Origin: JABAQJ01 sp046327745
Lineage (GTDB): Bacteria > Gemmatimonadota > Gemmatimonadetes > Gemmatimonadales > Gemmatimonadaceae
NCBI GenBank assembly: GCA_046327745.1
Contig: JAXLXV010000019.1
Span: 1 to 64,000 of the forward strand
Length of the DNA: 64,000 bases
Reading direction: 5' to 3'
The position numbers were made by a program, and so were the translations under genes. The notes beneath the pieces are model-generated. The model had not been told where the DNA came from and searched no databases. It saw only the letters and a program-made list of their open reading frames with translations. Positions 7,891 to 16,362 of this stretch are shown piece by piece. Numbering within the stretch: position 1 is the first letter of the stretch; every line of letters starts with the position of its first letter.

Positions 7891-9828
7891 GTGAGCGACA
7901 TGATCCATCGATCGAACAGCACGTTGCTGGCCGCGGCGCTTTTTGCCGCGGCCACTTCGTTAGGTGCGCAGCGTCCCGCCGATGGCGCGCAGGCCGTCGG
8001 AGAATGGCGGTACCATCACCGTGACCTCATGGGCACGCGGTTCGCGCCGCTGGACCAGATCACGCGCGACAACGTGCAGCGGCTGGGCATAGCCTGGCGT
8101 TGGCGCCCGGACACCAGCGAGCGTGAGTTGCGCAACGAGAGCACCCCAATTGTCGTGCGCAATACGATGTACTTCCCCTCCGGCACCAACCGAGGAGTGG
8201 TTGCCGTCGATGCTGGCTCGGGAGCCGTGAAGTGGGCGTGGTCCATGACTGAAGGCAGTCGCTTCAAGGTGGCGCCACGCAAGGGCGCCGGTCGCGGCGT
8301 GTCGTATTGGACGGATGGAACGAGCGAGCGGATTTTCGTAGTCACCCCGGGATTCCAGTTGGTCGCCCTCGACGCGCGGACTGGTCAGCAGGTTCCCACG
8401 TTCGGCAACGCGGGTATCGTCGATCTCAAGCTCAAACTCGGCGTGCCGCTCAATGTCGACTCCGCGGCCATCGGCAACTCGTCGCCGCCGGTCGTCTATG
8501 AGGACATCGTGGTGATTGGTCCGGCACTCGAGGTCGGACTCGTACCCAAGTCCAAGCGAAACGTCCCGGGGCGAATCCTTGCCATCAACGCCCGCACCGG
8601 CGAACTCGTCTGGCGATTCAACACGATTCCCCAGCCGGGGGAATTCGGCAATGACACATGGGAAGCGAAGTCGTGGGAATACACGGGCAATGCTGGCGCG
8701 TGGGCGCCGATGTCGGTCGATGTGGGCCGCGGGCTGCTGTATGTGCCGGTGGAAGCGGCCACGGGCGACTACTACGGTGGCCATCGTCCGGGGAACAACC
8801 TGTTCTCCACATCGCTGGTTTGCTTAGACATCCGCACCGGCAAGCGTGTCTGGCATTCGCAGATCATTCATCATGACATCTGGGACTGGGACAACCCTAC
8901 GGCCCCGATCCTCGCGGACTTGGACATCAATGGCCGTTCACGCGCGATCGTGGTGCAGCTGACGAAACAGTCATTCGCCTACGTGTTCGATCGCGTCAGT
9001 GGAGCCCCGATCTGGCCCATCGAGGAACGTCCTGTGCCCGCCAGCGAAATTCCAACCGAGCATGCCTCGCCCACGCAGCCCTTTCCCACCAAACCGGCGG
9101 CCTTCGATCGTCAGGGCGTTACGGTCGATGATCTCATTGATTTCACGCCGGAGCTTCGGGCCAAGGCGCTGGAGGTTATCAAACCGTTTCGGCTGGGTCC
9201 CATCTTCACGCCGTCGTCATTGTTGAATGCCCCCGACGGAACACGTGGCACGCTCTCACTGCCGGGGGCCGTGGGCGGCGTCAACTGGGAGCACGCGACG
9301 TACGATCCGGAACACGGCATGTTGTTCGTACCCACGCACACCATGCCGTCCGTCCTCGGCATGGCGCACGTTCCGGAACGCTCGGACATGGACTTTGTGC
9401 AGATGGGTGGCAGCCCGCCGACGGTGTCCGGCTTGCCGCTGATCAAGCCGCCCTACAACCGAGTCACCGCCATCGACCTGCATACAGGTGCGCACGTGTG
9501 GATGGTGCCAGGTGCCAACACGCCGGTGCAGATCGCGAACAACCCCGCGCTACGTGGGCTGACCATCCCTCGCACCGGTGGCTTTGGGCGACCGGTGACC
9601 CTGGCCACTCGAACACTGCTATTTGAAGCTGACGGATACGGAGGCGAGCAAATATTGCGGGCGATCGACAAGGCCAGCGGCGCGACTATCGCCGAAATCA
9701 ATCTCCCGGGATCCGTGGCCAGTCCCCCGATGTCGTACATGGTATCTGGACGGCAATTCGTCGCGTTCTGGGTGTCCAATGCGACCGGCGGCACACGATC
9801 CGAACTTCTCGCCCTCGCCGTTCCCTAG
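7891..9828 (+). CDS. Secreted PQQ-dependent dehydrogenase (quinoprotein glucose dehydrogenase type)
   Basis: 645 residues with an N-terminal signal peptide (LLAAALFAAATSLGAQ) and an eight-bladed quinoprotein propeller. Family hallmarks are GEWRYHHRDLMGTRFAPLDQI, FVVTPGFQLVALDARTGQ, YYGGHRPGNNLFSTSLV and the strongly conserved HHDIWDWDNPTAPILADL. These enzymes oxidise sugars or alcohols in the periplasm and pass electrons to the respiratory chain. Unlike E. coli Gcd it has no N-terminal five-helix membrane domain, so it is a soluble or loosely bound form. Start uncertain: GTG at 7891 or ATG at 7900 both precede the signal peptide, and neither has a strong ribosome site. No PQQ synthesis gene is in the window, so the cofactor comes from elsewhere. 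It follows the M20 gene by 23 bases. Confidence 0.93.
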   Translation: MSDMIHRSNSTLLAAALFAAATSLGAQRPADGAQAVGEWRYHHRDLMGTRFAPLDQITRDNVQRLGIAWRWRPDTSERELRNESTPIVVRNTMYFPSGTNRGVVAVDAGSGAVKWAWSMTEGSRFKVAPRKGAGRGVSYWTDGTSERIFVVTPGFQLVALDARTGQQVPTFGNAGIVDLKLKLGVPLNVDSAAIGNSSPPVVYEDIVVIGPALEVGLVPKSKRNVPGRILAINARTGELVWRFNTIPQPGEFGNDTWEAKSWEYTGNAGAWAPMSVDVGRGLLYVPVEAATGDYYGGHRPGNNLFSTSLVCLDIRTGKRVWHSQIIHHDIWDWDNPTAPILADLDINGRSRAIVVQLTKQSFAYVFDRVSGAPIWPIEERPVPASEIPTEHASPTQPFPTKPAAFDRQGVTVDDLIDFTPELRAKALEVIKPFRLGPIFTPSSLLNAPDGTRGTLSLPGAVGGVNWEHATYDPEHGMLFVPTHTMPSVLGMAHVPERSDMDFVQMGGSPPTVSGLPLIKPPYNRVTAIDLHTGAHVWMVPGANTPVQIANNPALRGLTIPRTGGFGRPVTLATRTLLFEADGYGGEQILRAIDKASGATIAEINLPGSVASPPMSYMVSGRQFVAFWVSNATGGTRSELLALAVP

Positions 9829-9924
9829 CCAATTCCCAGCGGTTCGTCGGTGCTGGCACCGGCGTTGAACACCCACCCGACCATGAATCGCTGGGTGGCC
9901 CATCTTCGAGAGGAGGACGCAGTC

Positions 9925-10128
9925 ATGGAGTGGTCCATCATTGGCACCAACTTCCTGTACGCTGCACTGGGCGTTGTCCTGATGTTCGTTTCGTATCGTG
10001 TGATCGACTGGCTGACGCCCAGCGTCAACTTCAATGAAGAGTTGCGGAAGGGGAATGTGGCCGTGGGCATCTTCATCGCCGCGATCTTCCTGTCGGTCGC
10101 GATGATCATCGCCAAGGCGTTGAACTGA
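9925..10128 (+). CDS. Small DUF350-like membrane protein (single repeat)
   Basis: 67 residues with two hydrophobic segments: NFLYAALGVVLMFVSYRVI and NVAVGIFIAAIFLSVAMII. The intervening FNEELRKGNVAVGIFIAA matches the DUF350 family, whose usual members are about 130 residues with two such repeats; here there is only one. The start was chosen by a textbook AGGAGG at 9911-9916, eight bases before the ATG at 9925. An upstream in-frame start at 9850 would add 25 residues with no membrane character. Function unknown. The gene ends one base before the GTG start of the lytic transglycosylase gene, which suggests co-expression in the cell envelope. Confidence 0.8.
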   Translation: MEWSIIGTNFLYAALGVVLMFVSYRVIDWLTPSVNFNEELRKGNVAVGIFIAAIFLSVAMIIAKALN

Positions 10129-10129
10129 C

Positions 10130-10777
10130 GTGCGCCCACGGTGGCAGCGGCAGGCGTGTCTACTGCTGGGGCTCACGTGGTGCGCGATGCCTGCCAGCGC
10201 CTCTGGTCAGCTTCAACGACGAGGCGAGGCGGAGCGATACGACGAGACCTTTCGAAAGTACACGAAGCGCTATTTTGGTCCGGGCTATGACTGGCGGCTG
10301 TTCAAGGCCCAGGGGATGGCCGAGAGCAATTTGGATCCCGACGCGCGGAGTTGGGTTGGCGCCCAAGGCGTGATGCAACTCATGCCGTCGACGTTCAAGC
10401 AGATTCGCTCACAACAGCCGGACCTGCGCTCGATCGGCGATCCGGAGATGAACATCGGGGCAGGCATCCTGTACGATCGCTCGTTGTGGAACCTATGGGC
10501 GGCAGACTCCGTGGATGTCAGCCGTGAATCCTTCATGTTCGCGAGCTACAACGCGGGCCGGCGAACCATCCTGAATGCCCAGATCGTGGCTCGGCGCGAG
10601 TCGCTCGATGTTCGTAACTGGCAACACATCACCCGCGTGGCTCCGCGCGTCCCTCGCTGGCGGTACACAGAAACGCTCGGCTATGTCGCGCGGATCGATT
10701 CAAATCTGACCGCCATGGACGATCACGGCCGCCTGAAGGCAGACTCCGTCAAGCGAAAAGGTGTTCGACGGCGATGA
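10130..10777 (+). CDS. Lytic transglycosylase (SLT domain)
   Basis: 215 residues with a signal peptide ending near PASASGQ. The SLT/goose-lysozyme-like domain has its catalytic Glu in QGMAESNLDP, followed by SWVGAQGVMQLMPSTFKQI and the late motif FMFASYNAGRRTI. These enzymes cleave peptidoglycan glycan strands and leave 1,6-anhydro-MurNAc ends. It most resembles the C-terminal catalytic half of MltF-type enzymes but lacks the solute-binding domain. The start is GTG at 10130, one base after the stop of the DUF350-like gene, which implies translational coupling. A muropeptide permease of the AmpG type is encoded elsewhere in the window (52708-54024). Downstream it converges with the FMN oxidase gene. 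Confidence 0.92.
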   Translation: MRPRWQRQACLLLGLTWCAMPASASGQLQRRGEAERYDETFRKYTKRYFGPGYDWRLFKAQGMAESNLDPDARSWVGAQGVMQLMPSTFKQIRSQQPDLRSIGDPEMNIGAGILYDRSLWNLWAADSVDVSRESFMFASYNAGRRTILNAQIVARRESLDVRNWQHITRVAPRVPRWRYTETLGYVARIDSNLTAMDDHGRLKADSVKRKGVRRR

Positions 10778-10828
10778 GGGCGCACGGAGTGCGTCCGTGG
10801 CGCTCCGGTTGGTACGGTGGATGTGCGC

Positions 10829-12136
10829 CTAGCGCGTCGGTGAGGTGCGGGTGAGCATGGTGATGCGGTCCGGAGTTAGTCGCGCCACGGTGGTGGCGCC
10901 GAGCTGACGAAGCACGAGTTCGGTCTCCCGGCGCAGGATCGTCAGCACCATTTCCACCCCAGGCTGGCCGAACGCGGCCAACCCCCACAAGTAGGGACGG
11001 CCGATGCCGACAGATGTGGCACCCAACGCCATCGCCTTCACCACGTCCGTTCCTCGCCGGAAGCCGCTGTCGATGAGCACCGGAATGCGGCCACGCACCG
11101 CGGACAGAACCTCGGGGAGGCACTCGATCGTGGATCGTCCGCTGTCTTCGGCCCGGCCACCGTGGTTCGAGACCACCAGTGCGTCGACACCGTTCGTCAC
11201 GGCGGTCGCGGCATCTTCACGCGTGGTAATTCCCTTCAGCACCAGCTTCATCCCCGGCACGTTGTCGCGCATTCGTTTCACGTAGTCCCACGTCATCCCA
11301 GGGTACTCGACCTGCGTGACCTTGGACAAGTCGAGGCCATCGAACATCGGCTTGCGACGTGTATACGATGCCATCCCGCTGTCGTGACATTGCGTGCAGT
11401 CGCGGCTGTCGTCGCGTGCGAGGCGAAGTTGCGTTTCCAGGTTGCGGCCCGCATTGAGGTCCACCGTCAGGATCAACGCTGGGCTTCCCGCTCGATGGGC
11501 GCGGCGGGCGATCGCCAGCCCGACGTCGACGTCGTCCGTAGGGTACAGCTGATACCACACCGGCATCCCGCGTGCGGCCATGACGTCCTCCACTGAGGTC
11601 GTGGCCACACCCGAGAGCATCTGCAGGTGGTTCTTGGCGCGTGCCGCCTTGGCCACGGCGATCTCTCCGTCGGGGTGCAAGGCGCGATGGCTGGCGGCTG
11701 GGCAAATGAAGATCGGCGTCGGCCAGGACTGGCCGAAGATCTGCACGGAGGCGTCGATCGACCGTACGTCTACCAAGCGGCGTGGCCGCAACTGAAAATG
11801 TTGGAATCCGTCCCGGTTCACACGCAGCATCGCGTCGTCGTCGACGCTGCTGGCCACGTAGCCGTAATGCGCCGGCGGGAGTTTCAGGCGTGCCACCGGC
11901 TCAAAGTCCATCACACTCAACGCCTGGTCGGCAGAGGTAATGACGCGGGCTTGTTGTACCTGTTCCAGCTCGCGGAAGACGGCATCAACCCCCAATCCCG
12001 TGTCGCGAGGGCCCGCCTCGTCAGCTCGAACTTCCAGTATCCGCGCCAGGCTTCGCGGCGCGACACCGGCCGCGGCAAACAGCGGACTGGCGGCCAAATA
12101 CCTGAGGAAGCGACGCCGTTCGTTCCGGTCGCTCAT
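10829..12136 (-). CDS. Exported FMN-dependent alpha-hydroxy-acid oxidase with a CxxCH motif
   Basis: 435 residues of the L-lactate/glycolate/mandelate oxidase family. The N-terminus has a Tat-like signal, RRRFLRYLAASPLFAAAG, so export as a folded flavoprotein is likely. Catalytic and FMN residues are present: Tyr91-Gly-Tyr93, WYQLY near 194-198, Lys301 in LVLKGITT, catalytic His325 in VSNHGGR with Arg328, and Arg360 in LIDSGFRRGTD. Oddity: the loop at 243-262, the variable insertion region of the family, contains CTQCH (Cys247, Cys250, His251), a c-type haem-binding pattern. Together with Tat export this suggests a flavocytochrome c passing electrons to the periplasmic chain; this is inference. 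Its ATG overlaps the stop of the upstream FAH-family gene by four bases (ATGA). Substrate unknown. Confidence 0.88.
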   Translation of the reverse strand: MSDRNERRRFLRYLAASPLFAAAGVAPRSLARILEVRADEAGPRDTGLGVDAVFRELEQVQQARVITSADQALSVMDFEPVARLKLPPAHYGYVASSVDDDAMLRVNRDGFQHFQLRPRRLVDVRSIDASVQIFGQSWPTPIFICPAASHRALHPDGEIAVAKAARAKNHLQMLSGVATTSVEDVMAARGMPVWYQLYPTDDVDVGLAIARRAHRAGSPALILTVDLNAGRNLETQLRLARDDSRDCTQCHDSGMASYTRRKPMFDGLDLSKVTQVEYPGMTWDYVKRMRDNVPGMKLVLKGITTREDAATAVTNGVDALVVSNHGGRAEDSGRSTIECLPEVLSAVRGRIPVLIDSGFRRGTDVVKAMALGATSVGIGRPYLWGLAAFGQPGVEMVLTILRRETELVLRQLGATTVARLTPDRITMLTRTSPTR

Positions 12137-12960
12137 GGCTTTCCCGTCGGTTGCGTGACCCGGTTGCGCAGCACGCCAACCCCTTCAAGTTCCACCTCGA
12201 CGACATCACCGGCGACGATGCGCTTGGTCGTTCCGGGAGTGCCGGTGTAAATCACGTCACCGGGCATCAACGTCACGTAGTGGCTCACGTAACTCACGAT
12301 CTCGGAAACATTGAAGATCAGGTCCTTCGTGCGTTGCGACTGCACGACCTCGCCGTTCAGCCGTGTCTGCAGCAACAGATCATCATAGTTCAAACCGGTC
12401 GCAATCATCGGCCCTAGCGGCCCAAAGGTGTCTGATGCCTTGGCGCGAAACCATTGCAGGTCGTTCTTCTGCCAATCGCGTTCCGACACATCATCCCCGA
12501 CGGTCACCCCGAACACATAGTCCTTTGCCGTCTCCTTGGAGACCCGTGTCGCCCGCTTGCCGATGACCACGACCATCTCACCCTCGTAGTGCGTGTTCAT
12601 CGCGTCTGGGGGCAATACGATGTCCTCGTTCGTGCCGATGATGGACGTGGGCAATTTGGCGAATAGTCCGGGGTACGCAGCCGCCGGGCGCTCGCCAAGA
12701 TGCGTTTGGTAGTTCAACCCGACGGCGATCACCTTCGATGGTTCGGTCGGTGCCAACAGGTGGACACTGGCGAGCGTAACCGCTGCGCCCGATGGCGTCG
12801 CGTCGACCCATGGTGCGCCACGGAGCGGACGGACCATCTCCCCCTCGACCTTGCCGTACCGTGCCCGCCCGTCGACCGCGTAACGGACATACTTGTTGAC
12901 CTGCGCCCCGACGTTTGCAGCTGTCAGGAGAAGGAGCGTACCAACAGTCAGTACACGCAT
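12133..12960 (-). CDS. Fumarylacetoacetate hydrolase family protein with signal peptide
   Basis: 275 residues from the start chosen at 12960 (MRVLTVGTLLLLTAANVGAQ), which gives a clear signal peptide. An earlier GTG at 13026 overlaps the preceding stop and would add 22 residues. The FAH catalytic fold is seen in GLNYQTHLGERP, the metal-binding acidic motif in HYEGEMVVVIGKRA, GVTVGDDVSERDWQ, PLGPMIATGLNY and the C-terminal MPGDVIYTGTPGTTKR. Family members hydrolyse or isomerise 2-keto-diones or decarboxylate oxaloacetate, nearly always in the cytoplasm. A predicted export signal is therefore unusual. It is coupled to the exported hydroxy-acid oxidase through a four-base overlap, so the two may act on the same 2-hydroxy/2-keto acid in the periplasm. 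Confidence 0.85.
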   Translation of the reverse strand: MRVLTVGTLLLLTAANVGAQVNKYVRYAVDGRARYGKVEGEMVRPLRGAPWVDATPSGAAVTLASVHLLAPTEPSKVIAVGLNYQTHLGERPAAAYPGLFAKLPTSIIGTNEDIVLPPDAMNTHYEGEMVVVIGKRATRVSKETAKDYVFGVTVGDDVSERDWQKNDLQWFRAKASDTFGPLGPMIATGLNYDDLLLQTRLNGEVVQSQRTKDLIFNVSEIVSYVSHYVTLMPGDVIYTGTPGTTKRIVAGDVVEVELEGVGVLRNRVTQPTGKP

Positions 12961-13022
12961 GAGGAGTTCACTCCAGGGTCCATCGTGGCGCGCCATGGGG
13001 GAATGCCGCCTGACAGCGAGCA

Positions 13023-13634
13023 TCACTCAGCCATCAGTGCAGCGGTGAGTTCATCAACGCGGGACCAGATGGCGTCGGCGTCTGGTCGCTCGCTGGTCAT
13101 GAGGGTATCGAAGAGCCGTCGCAATTCGTCGCGCTGTGACGACCTCTGTTCTGACGGAGGGAGCGCGTCGGAAACTGCGGCCCCGAACTGCGCGAGGTTG
13201 TCCTTTGCAAGCGCTAGGGCAGCGGCGTAGTCGCCCGTGCTTGCTGGATCGATCGTCGAGGTCGGGTCGGGATCTGTCCATTCACAAAGGATGCACTTAC
13301 CGCCGGGGACTTCGTCGCGCGCGGTTGGATATCCACAGCACGGGCAGATGACCCTGGGATGTCCGCGGCTGTCGGCAATGGCCGGGGGCAGATTGGGGTC
13401 GTCCATCACCAGATTGGGCGGCGGTTCATCGTCATGGTGATGATGATCGTGACCACCACCTCTTTCGTGCGCACCTAACGACGGCGCCGACGCATCGAAT
13501 CGATAGATCGTCGTCGAAGCGCGGGAGCGAATGGTCGCCACCACGCGACTGACAAGCTCGCCAATGGCCACCACCGCCACGATGGCGAGGATCCACTGCT
13601 GCCAGGAAGGTAGGGCAAGGAGAGAGGAGACCAT
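13023..13634 (-). CDS. Membrane-anchored CPCC cysteine-rich protein with His-rich segment
   Basis: About 203 residues. One membrane segment near the N-terminus (WILAIVAVVAIGELVSRVV) is followed by a His/Asp-rich stretch near residues 59-70 (GGGHDHHHHDDE). Then comes a cysteine-rich CPCC-type domain: ICPCCGYPT (Cys97, 99, 100) and KCILCEW (Cys114, 117). The C-terminal part is helical and acidic. The cysteines probably bind zinc; the His-rich stretch could bind nickel, zinc or copper. The start at 13634 was chosen because it puts the membrane segment at the N-terminus; the open frame extends 33 codons upstream without protein character. A copy of the dispersed motif (13474-13480) lies at the Ser-Leu-Gly just before the His-rich stretch. 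Function unknown. It lies in a same-strand run with its neighbours. Confidence 0.75.
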   Translation of the reverse strand: MVSSLLALPSWQQWILAIVAVVAIGELVSRVVATIRSRASTTIYRFDASAPSLGAHERGGGHDHHHHDDEPPPNLVMDDPNLPPAIADSRGHPRVICPCCGYPTARDEVPGGKCILCEWTDPDPTSTIDPASTGDYAAALALAKDNLAQFGAAVSDALPPSEQRSSQRDELRRLFDTLMTSERPDADAIWSRVDELTAALMAE

Positions 13635-13690
13635 GATCGTTGCGCCCCCAATGCTACGCGTGCCGCGCTCGTTGGCAATGACGCGATGCC

Positions 13691-14644
13691 CTACCGAGTG
13701 GCGGATGGCAGCGTTACCCAGGTGCCAGCCCACGTCTCTTCGCTGCCGCGGGCGTATCGGGCGTCACCAATGAACACGCGGCCAGAATCCGAACCGCCAC
13801 CAGCAACGAAATAGGGGAAGCGTGACCACCGCAGGAACTGCGAACCCGTGTGGGTTTGCGTGGCTCGCCGAGCGTTGGGTGAATCGGTACCGGTCGGGAC
13901 CCTATCGATCCGGGCACTCAACACCACACCCGTTGCGCCGACCCGGCCTTCATATAGGTCGTAGGCGCTGTCGCTTCGCACGAGCACCTCACGCGAGCGC
14001 ATGCTCAAGGCACGCGGCGCCACCATGACCTCCCGTGGCCCGTCACCGCGCACCGCCAGCGTGCGGATGGCGGCCGCGCGCGTGGCCTCGCTCATCCCTT
14101 TCATGGCAATGATGTAGAGCAGTGCGACTACCAGTCCCACGCGCGCTGGTCGTTCGCTCAACGGTGCCTGGCGCCGCAGTCGGCGTGACGAGAGCCACCA
14201 GCCAGCGCCCAACATCACCAGTAGGAATGGATCCACAATGAACAGCGTGTCTCCGTAGAACCACTGCTGGCTGAACGGCATGAGAAGTCGCACGCCATAG
14301 TTGTTCAACCAATCCAGCGCTGGGTGACTCCACACTGACAGCGTCGCCGCCAGCAGCATCATGCGCACGGTCGGTGGCGATGGCTGCGCTCCCGTCGTGC
14401 GCCGGTTCCAAACAACGAAAATGCCCGTCAGTAACAACGGCCAGAGGACCATGGCTAGGATGCCGTGCGTCAGCCCACGTCGTAAGGCAACGCCTTGGAC
14501 TGAATTCCCAAACAGGTACACGGCGGCATCGACGTCCGGCACGTTCGCGCCGATCACGGCCAAGAAGGTCGCCCGCGGAAAGCGCCTAGCGAAGCCGGAC
14601 TGCGCGATGGCCGCACCGGCCAGGGAGTGACAGACGTTGTCCAT
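13691..14644 (-). CDS. YdjM-family membrane-bound metal-dependent hydrolase
   Basis: 317 residues. The N-terminus MDNVCHSLAGAAIAQSG, then ANVPDVDA, RRGLTHGIL and VWSHPALDWLNNYG, carries the conserved His/Asp pattern of the YdjM (LexA-binding inner-membrane hydrolase-like) family. Several membrane segments fill residues 60-205. The C-terminal third (about 210-317) is soluble and not part of the core family. YdjM-like proteins are widespread; their hydrolase activity is predicted from the conserved metal-ligand pattern, not proven. It follows the YtcJ-like amidohydrolase gene with an 11-base gap on the same strand. Confidence 0.85.
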   Translation of the reverse strand: MDNVCHSLAGAAIAQSGFARRFPRATFLAVIGANVPDVDAAVYLFGNSVQGVALRRGLTHGILAMVLWPLLLTGIFVVWNRRTTGAQPSPPTVRMMLLAATLSVWSHPALDWLNNYGVRLLMPFSQQWFYGDTLFIVDPFLLVMLGAGWWLSSRRLRRQAPLSERPARVGLVVALLYIIAMKGMSEATRAAAIRTLAVRGDGPREVMVAPRALSMRSREVLVRSDSAYDLYEGRVGATGVVLSARIDRVPTGTDSPNARRATQTHTGSQFLRWSRFPYFVAGGGSDSGRVFIGDARYARGSEETWAGTWVTLPSATR

Positions 14645-14655
14645 CGCTCAGGCTA

Positions 14656-16362
14656 TCACCGCGGTATGGCCGTGCTGTCGCGGAACACCTCGCGACCATT
14701 CAACAACGTCAGGAGTACGCGCGCCTTACCGATCCGGTGAGCCGGTATCGAAAACAGATCGTCCGAGACAACGATCAAGTCGGCGGCCTTTCCCACAGTG
14801 ATCGTACCGGTGAGCGTATCCTGTTCCTCTGCGCGGGCCCCACCGAGCGTGTACATATGAAGGGCGGTCGCCAGGTCGATGCGCTCCGCGGGGAGCCAAG
14901 GGGTGCCGGTGGAGTCATCCAATCCACGACGCGTGATTGCCACTTGGATCGCCTCGAGCGGATTCATGGACGACACCGACCAGTCGCTGCCACCGGCGAC
15001 GATGGCCCCGCTCTTCACCACGGACGCGATCGGGTACTGGTGGGATGACCGCTCCATCCCCAGCCTGGGTTCCGTGAGGTCCTTAATGTACGAATCGCGG
15101 TACGCCCAGAGCGGCTGGAAGGACGCCACGACGCCTAACGACGCAAAACGCGGGACATCGGCAGGGTCGAACAGCTGAATGTGGGCCAACACGTGGTGGG
15201 GTCCAGCGCCGCCATCCAACCGGTGTTGCGCCTCGAACGCATCGAAGGCCACCCGGATTGCCCGGTCGCCGATCGCATGCACATGCACCTTAAAGCCCGC
15301 TGAGTCGAGCGCATGGACCAGCGACACCATCTGCTCTGGCGCCACGTTGAGTTCGCCGCGGTACCCTGGCCGGTCCAGATACGGTTGCAGGAGAGCCGCC
15401 GTCCCTCCTTCGATCACGCCGTCCAGAAAGATCTTGGTGGAAATCGGGCGCACCAGGCCACGCGCGTACTTGGCGCGCCATGCCGACAGCTCCGCCACCT
15501 GCTCCGGACCGCGATGGGGATCCACCAGCAGGTTGATCACCGATCGCGCCGTCAGCTGCCCCATCGAATCGGCGCGCGCATACGCCCGTAGTTCCGGCTC
15601 TTGCGCACTAGCCTCATTCAACGTCGTAATGCCAAACTGCGCCGCCATCGCCAACCCGCGCTGGAGCCCAGCGAAGTACTCGGCGTCAGTGTACGGCGGC
15701 ATCTTGGATGACACCAAACGCTTGGCCGTTTCACGCAAGGTGCCTGCTGGATTCCCCTGGGTGTCGCGCTCGATGCGGCCATTGACGGGATCCTTCGTTG
15801 CGCGCGTTACGCCACCGATTGCCAGTGCCCTGGAGTTCGCCCATCCGGTGTGTCCGTCTGCCGAACTGAGGAAGGCCGGTCGATCCGGTACCAGGGAATC
15901 GAGCAGCTGGCGTGTCGGCGCACCGTTCGGAAACAATGGGAGCTGGAAGCCGCCGCCTCGAAGCCACGTGGCATTTGGATCGCGCTTCCCGCAATCGGCA
16001 ATGATTCGTTTGATGTCATCGAGGGTTGCCGCGGCGTTCAAGTCGCATTCGCCCAGCTCGATGCCACCGGTCACGGGATGGACGTGTGTGTCCACAAAAC
16101 CGGGAAGCACCATCTTGCCCGCCAGATCCAACACCCGTGTCGCGCGGCCAACGAACGCTTCGGCACTGTCGTTGGAGCCGACGAAGACAATCCGGCCGTC
16201 CTTGACGGCCACGGCTTGAACGCGCGGGTTCGCACTGTCCACGGTGTAGACCAGCGTGTTTCGCAGGACGAGGTCAGCGTGGTTGGTGGGGCCTCGCGCG
16301 CAGGCAAACGTGAGCGCGCTGGCGGCGAGCGCGGCGCGAATGTCCCGTGCGAACAAGCTCAC
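14656..16362 (-). CDS. YtcJ-like amidohydrolase, predicted lipoprotein
   Basis: 568 residues. The N-terminus ASALTFACARG looks like a signal with lipobox (Cys21). An Amidohydro_3 metal-dependent hydrolase follows: composite sandwich start LVLRNTLVYTVDSANP, metal motif GFVDTHVHP, FKVHVHAIGDRAIR, AHIQLFDPADV and the late Asp in VAGGSDWSVSSMNPLEA. The end carries LGGARAEEQDTLTGTITVGKAADLIVV, also typical. YtcJ-like enzymes hydrolyse amide or N-acyl bonds in small molecules; the substrate is unknown. Its ATG overlaps the stop of the alkyltransferase-like gene by four bases (ATGA at 16359-16362). It contains one octamer copy, at 15133-15140. Confidence 0.92.
   Translation of the reverse strand: MSLFARDIRAALAASALTFACARGPTNHADLVLRNTLVYTVDSANPRVQAVAVKDGRIVFVGSNDSAEAFVGRATRVLDLAGKMVLPGFVDTHVHPVTGGIELGECDLNAAATLDDIKRIIADCGKRDPNATWLRGGGFQLPLFPNGAPTRQLLDSLVPDRPAFLSSADGHTGWANSRALAIGGVTRATKDPVNGRIERDTQGNPAGTLRETAKRLVSSKMPPYTDAEYFAGLQRGLAMAAQFGITTLNEASAQEPELRAYARADSMGQLTARSVINLLVDPHRGPEQVAELSAWRAKYARGLVRPISTKIFLDGVIEGGTAALLQPYLDRPGYRGELNVAPEQMVSLVHALDSAGFKVHVHAIGDRAIRVAFDAFEAQHRLDGGAGPHHVLAHIQLFDPADVPRFASLGVVASFQPLWAYRDSYIKDLTEPRLGMERSSHQYPIASVVKSGAIVAGGSDWSVSSMNPLEAIQVAITRRGLDDSTGTPWLPAERIDLATALHMYTLGGARAEEQDTLTGTITVGKAADLIVVSDDLFSIPAHRIGKARVLLTLLNGREVFRDSTAIPR

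Noticed and set aside
10779..10795. Small hairpin GGCGCAC-GGA-GTGCGTC between slt and the FMN oxidase gene
   Set aside because: Stem has a mismatch, a three-base loop and no T-run on either side; not strong enough to call a terminator.
15179..16219. Long plus-strand open frame opposite the YtcJ-like amidohydrolase
   Set aside because: It is the antisense shadow of a well-supported gene in high-GC DNA, with no ribosome site and low-complexity Ser/Arg/Pro content.
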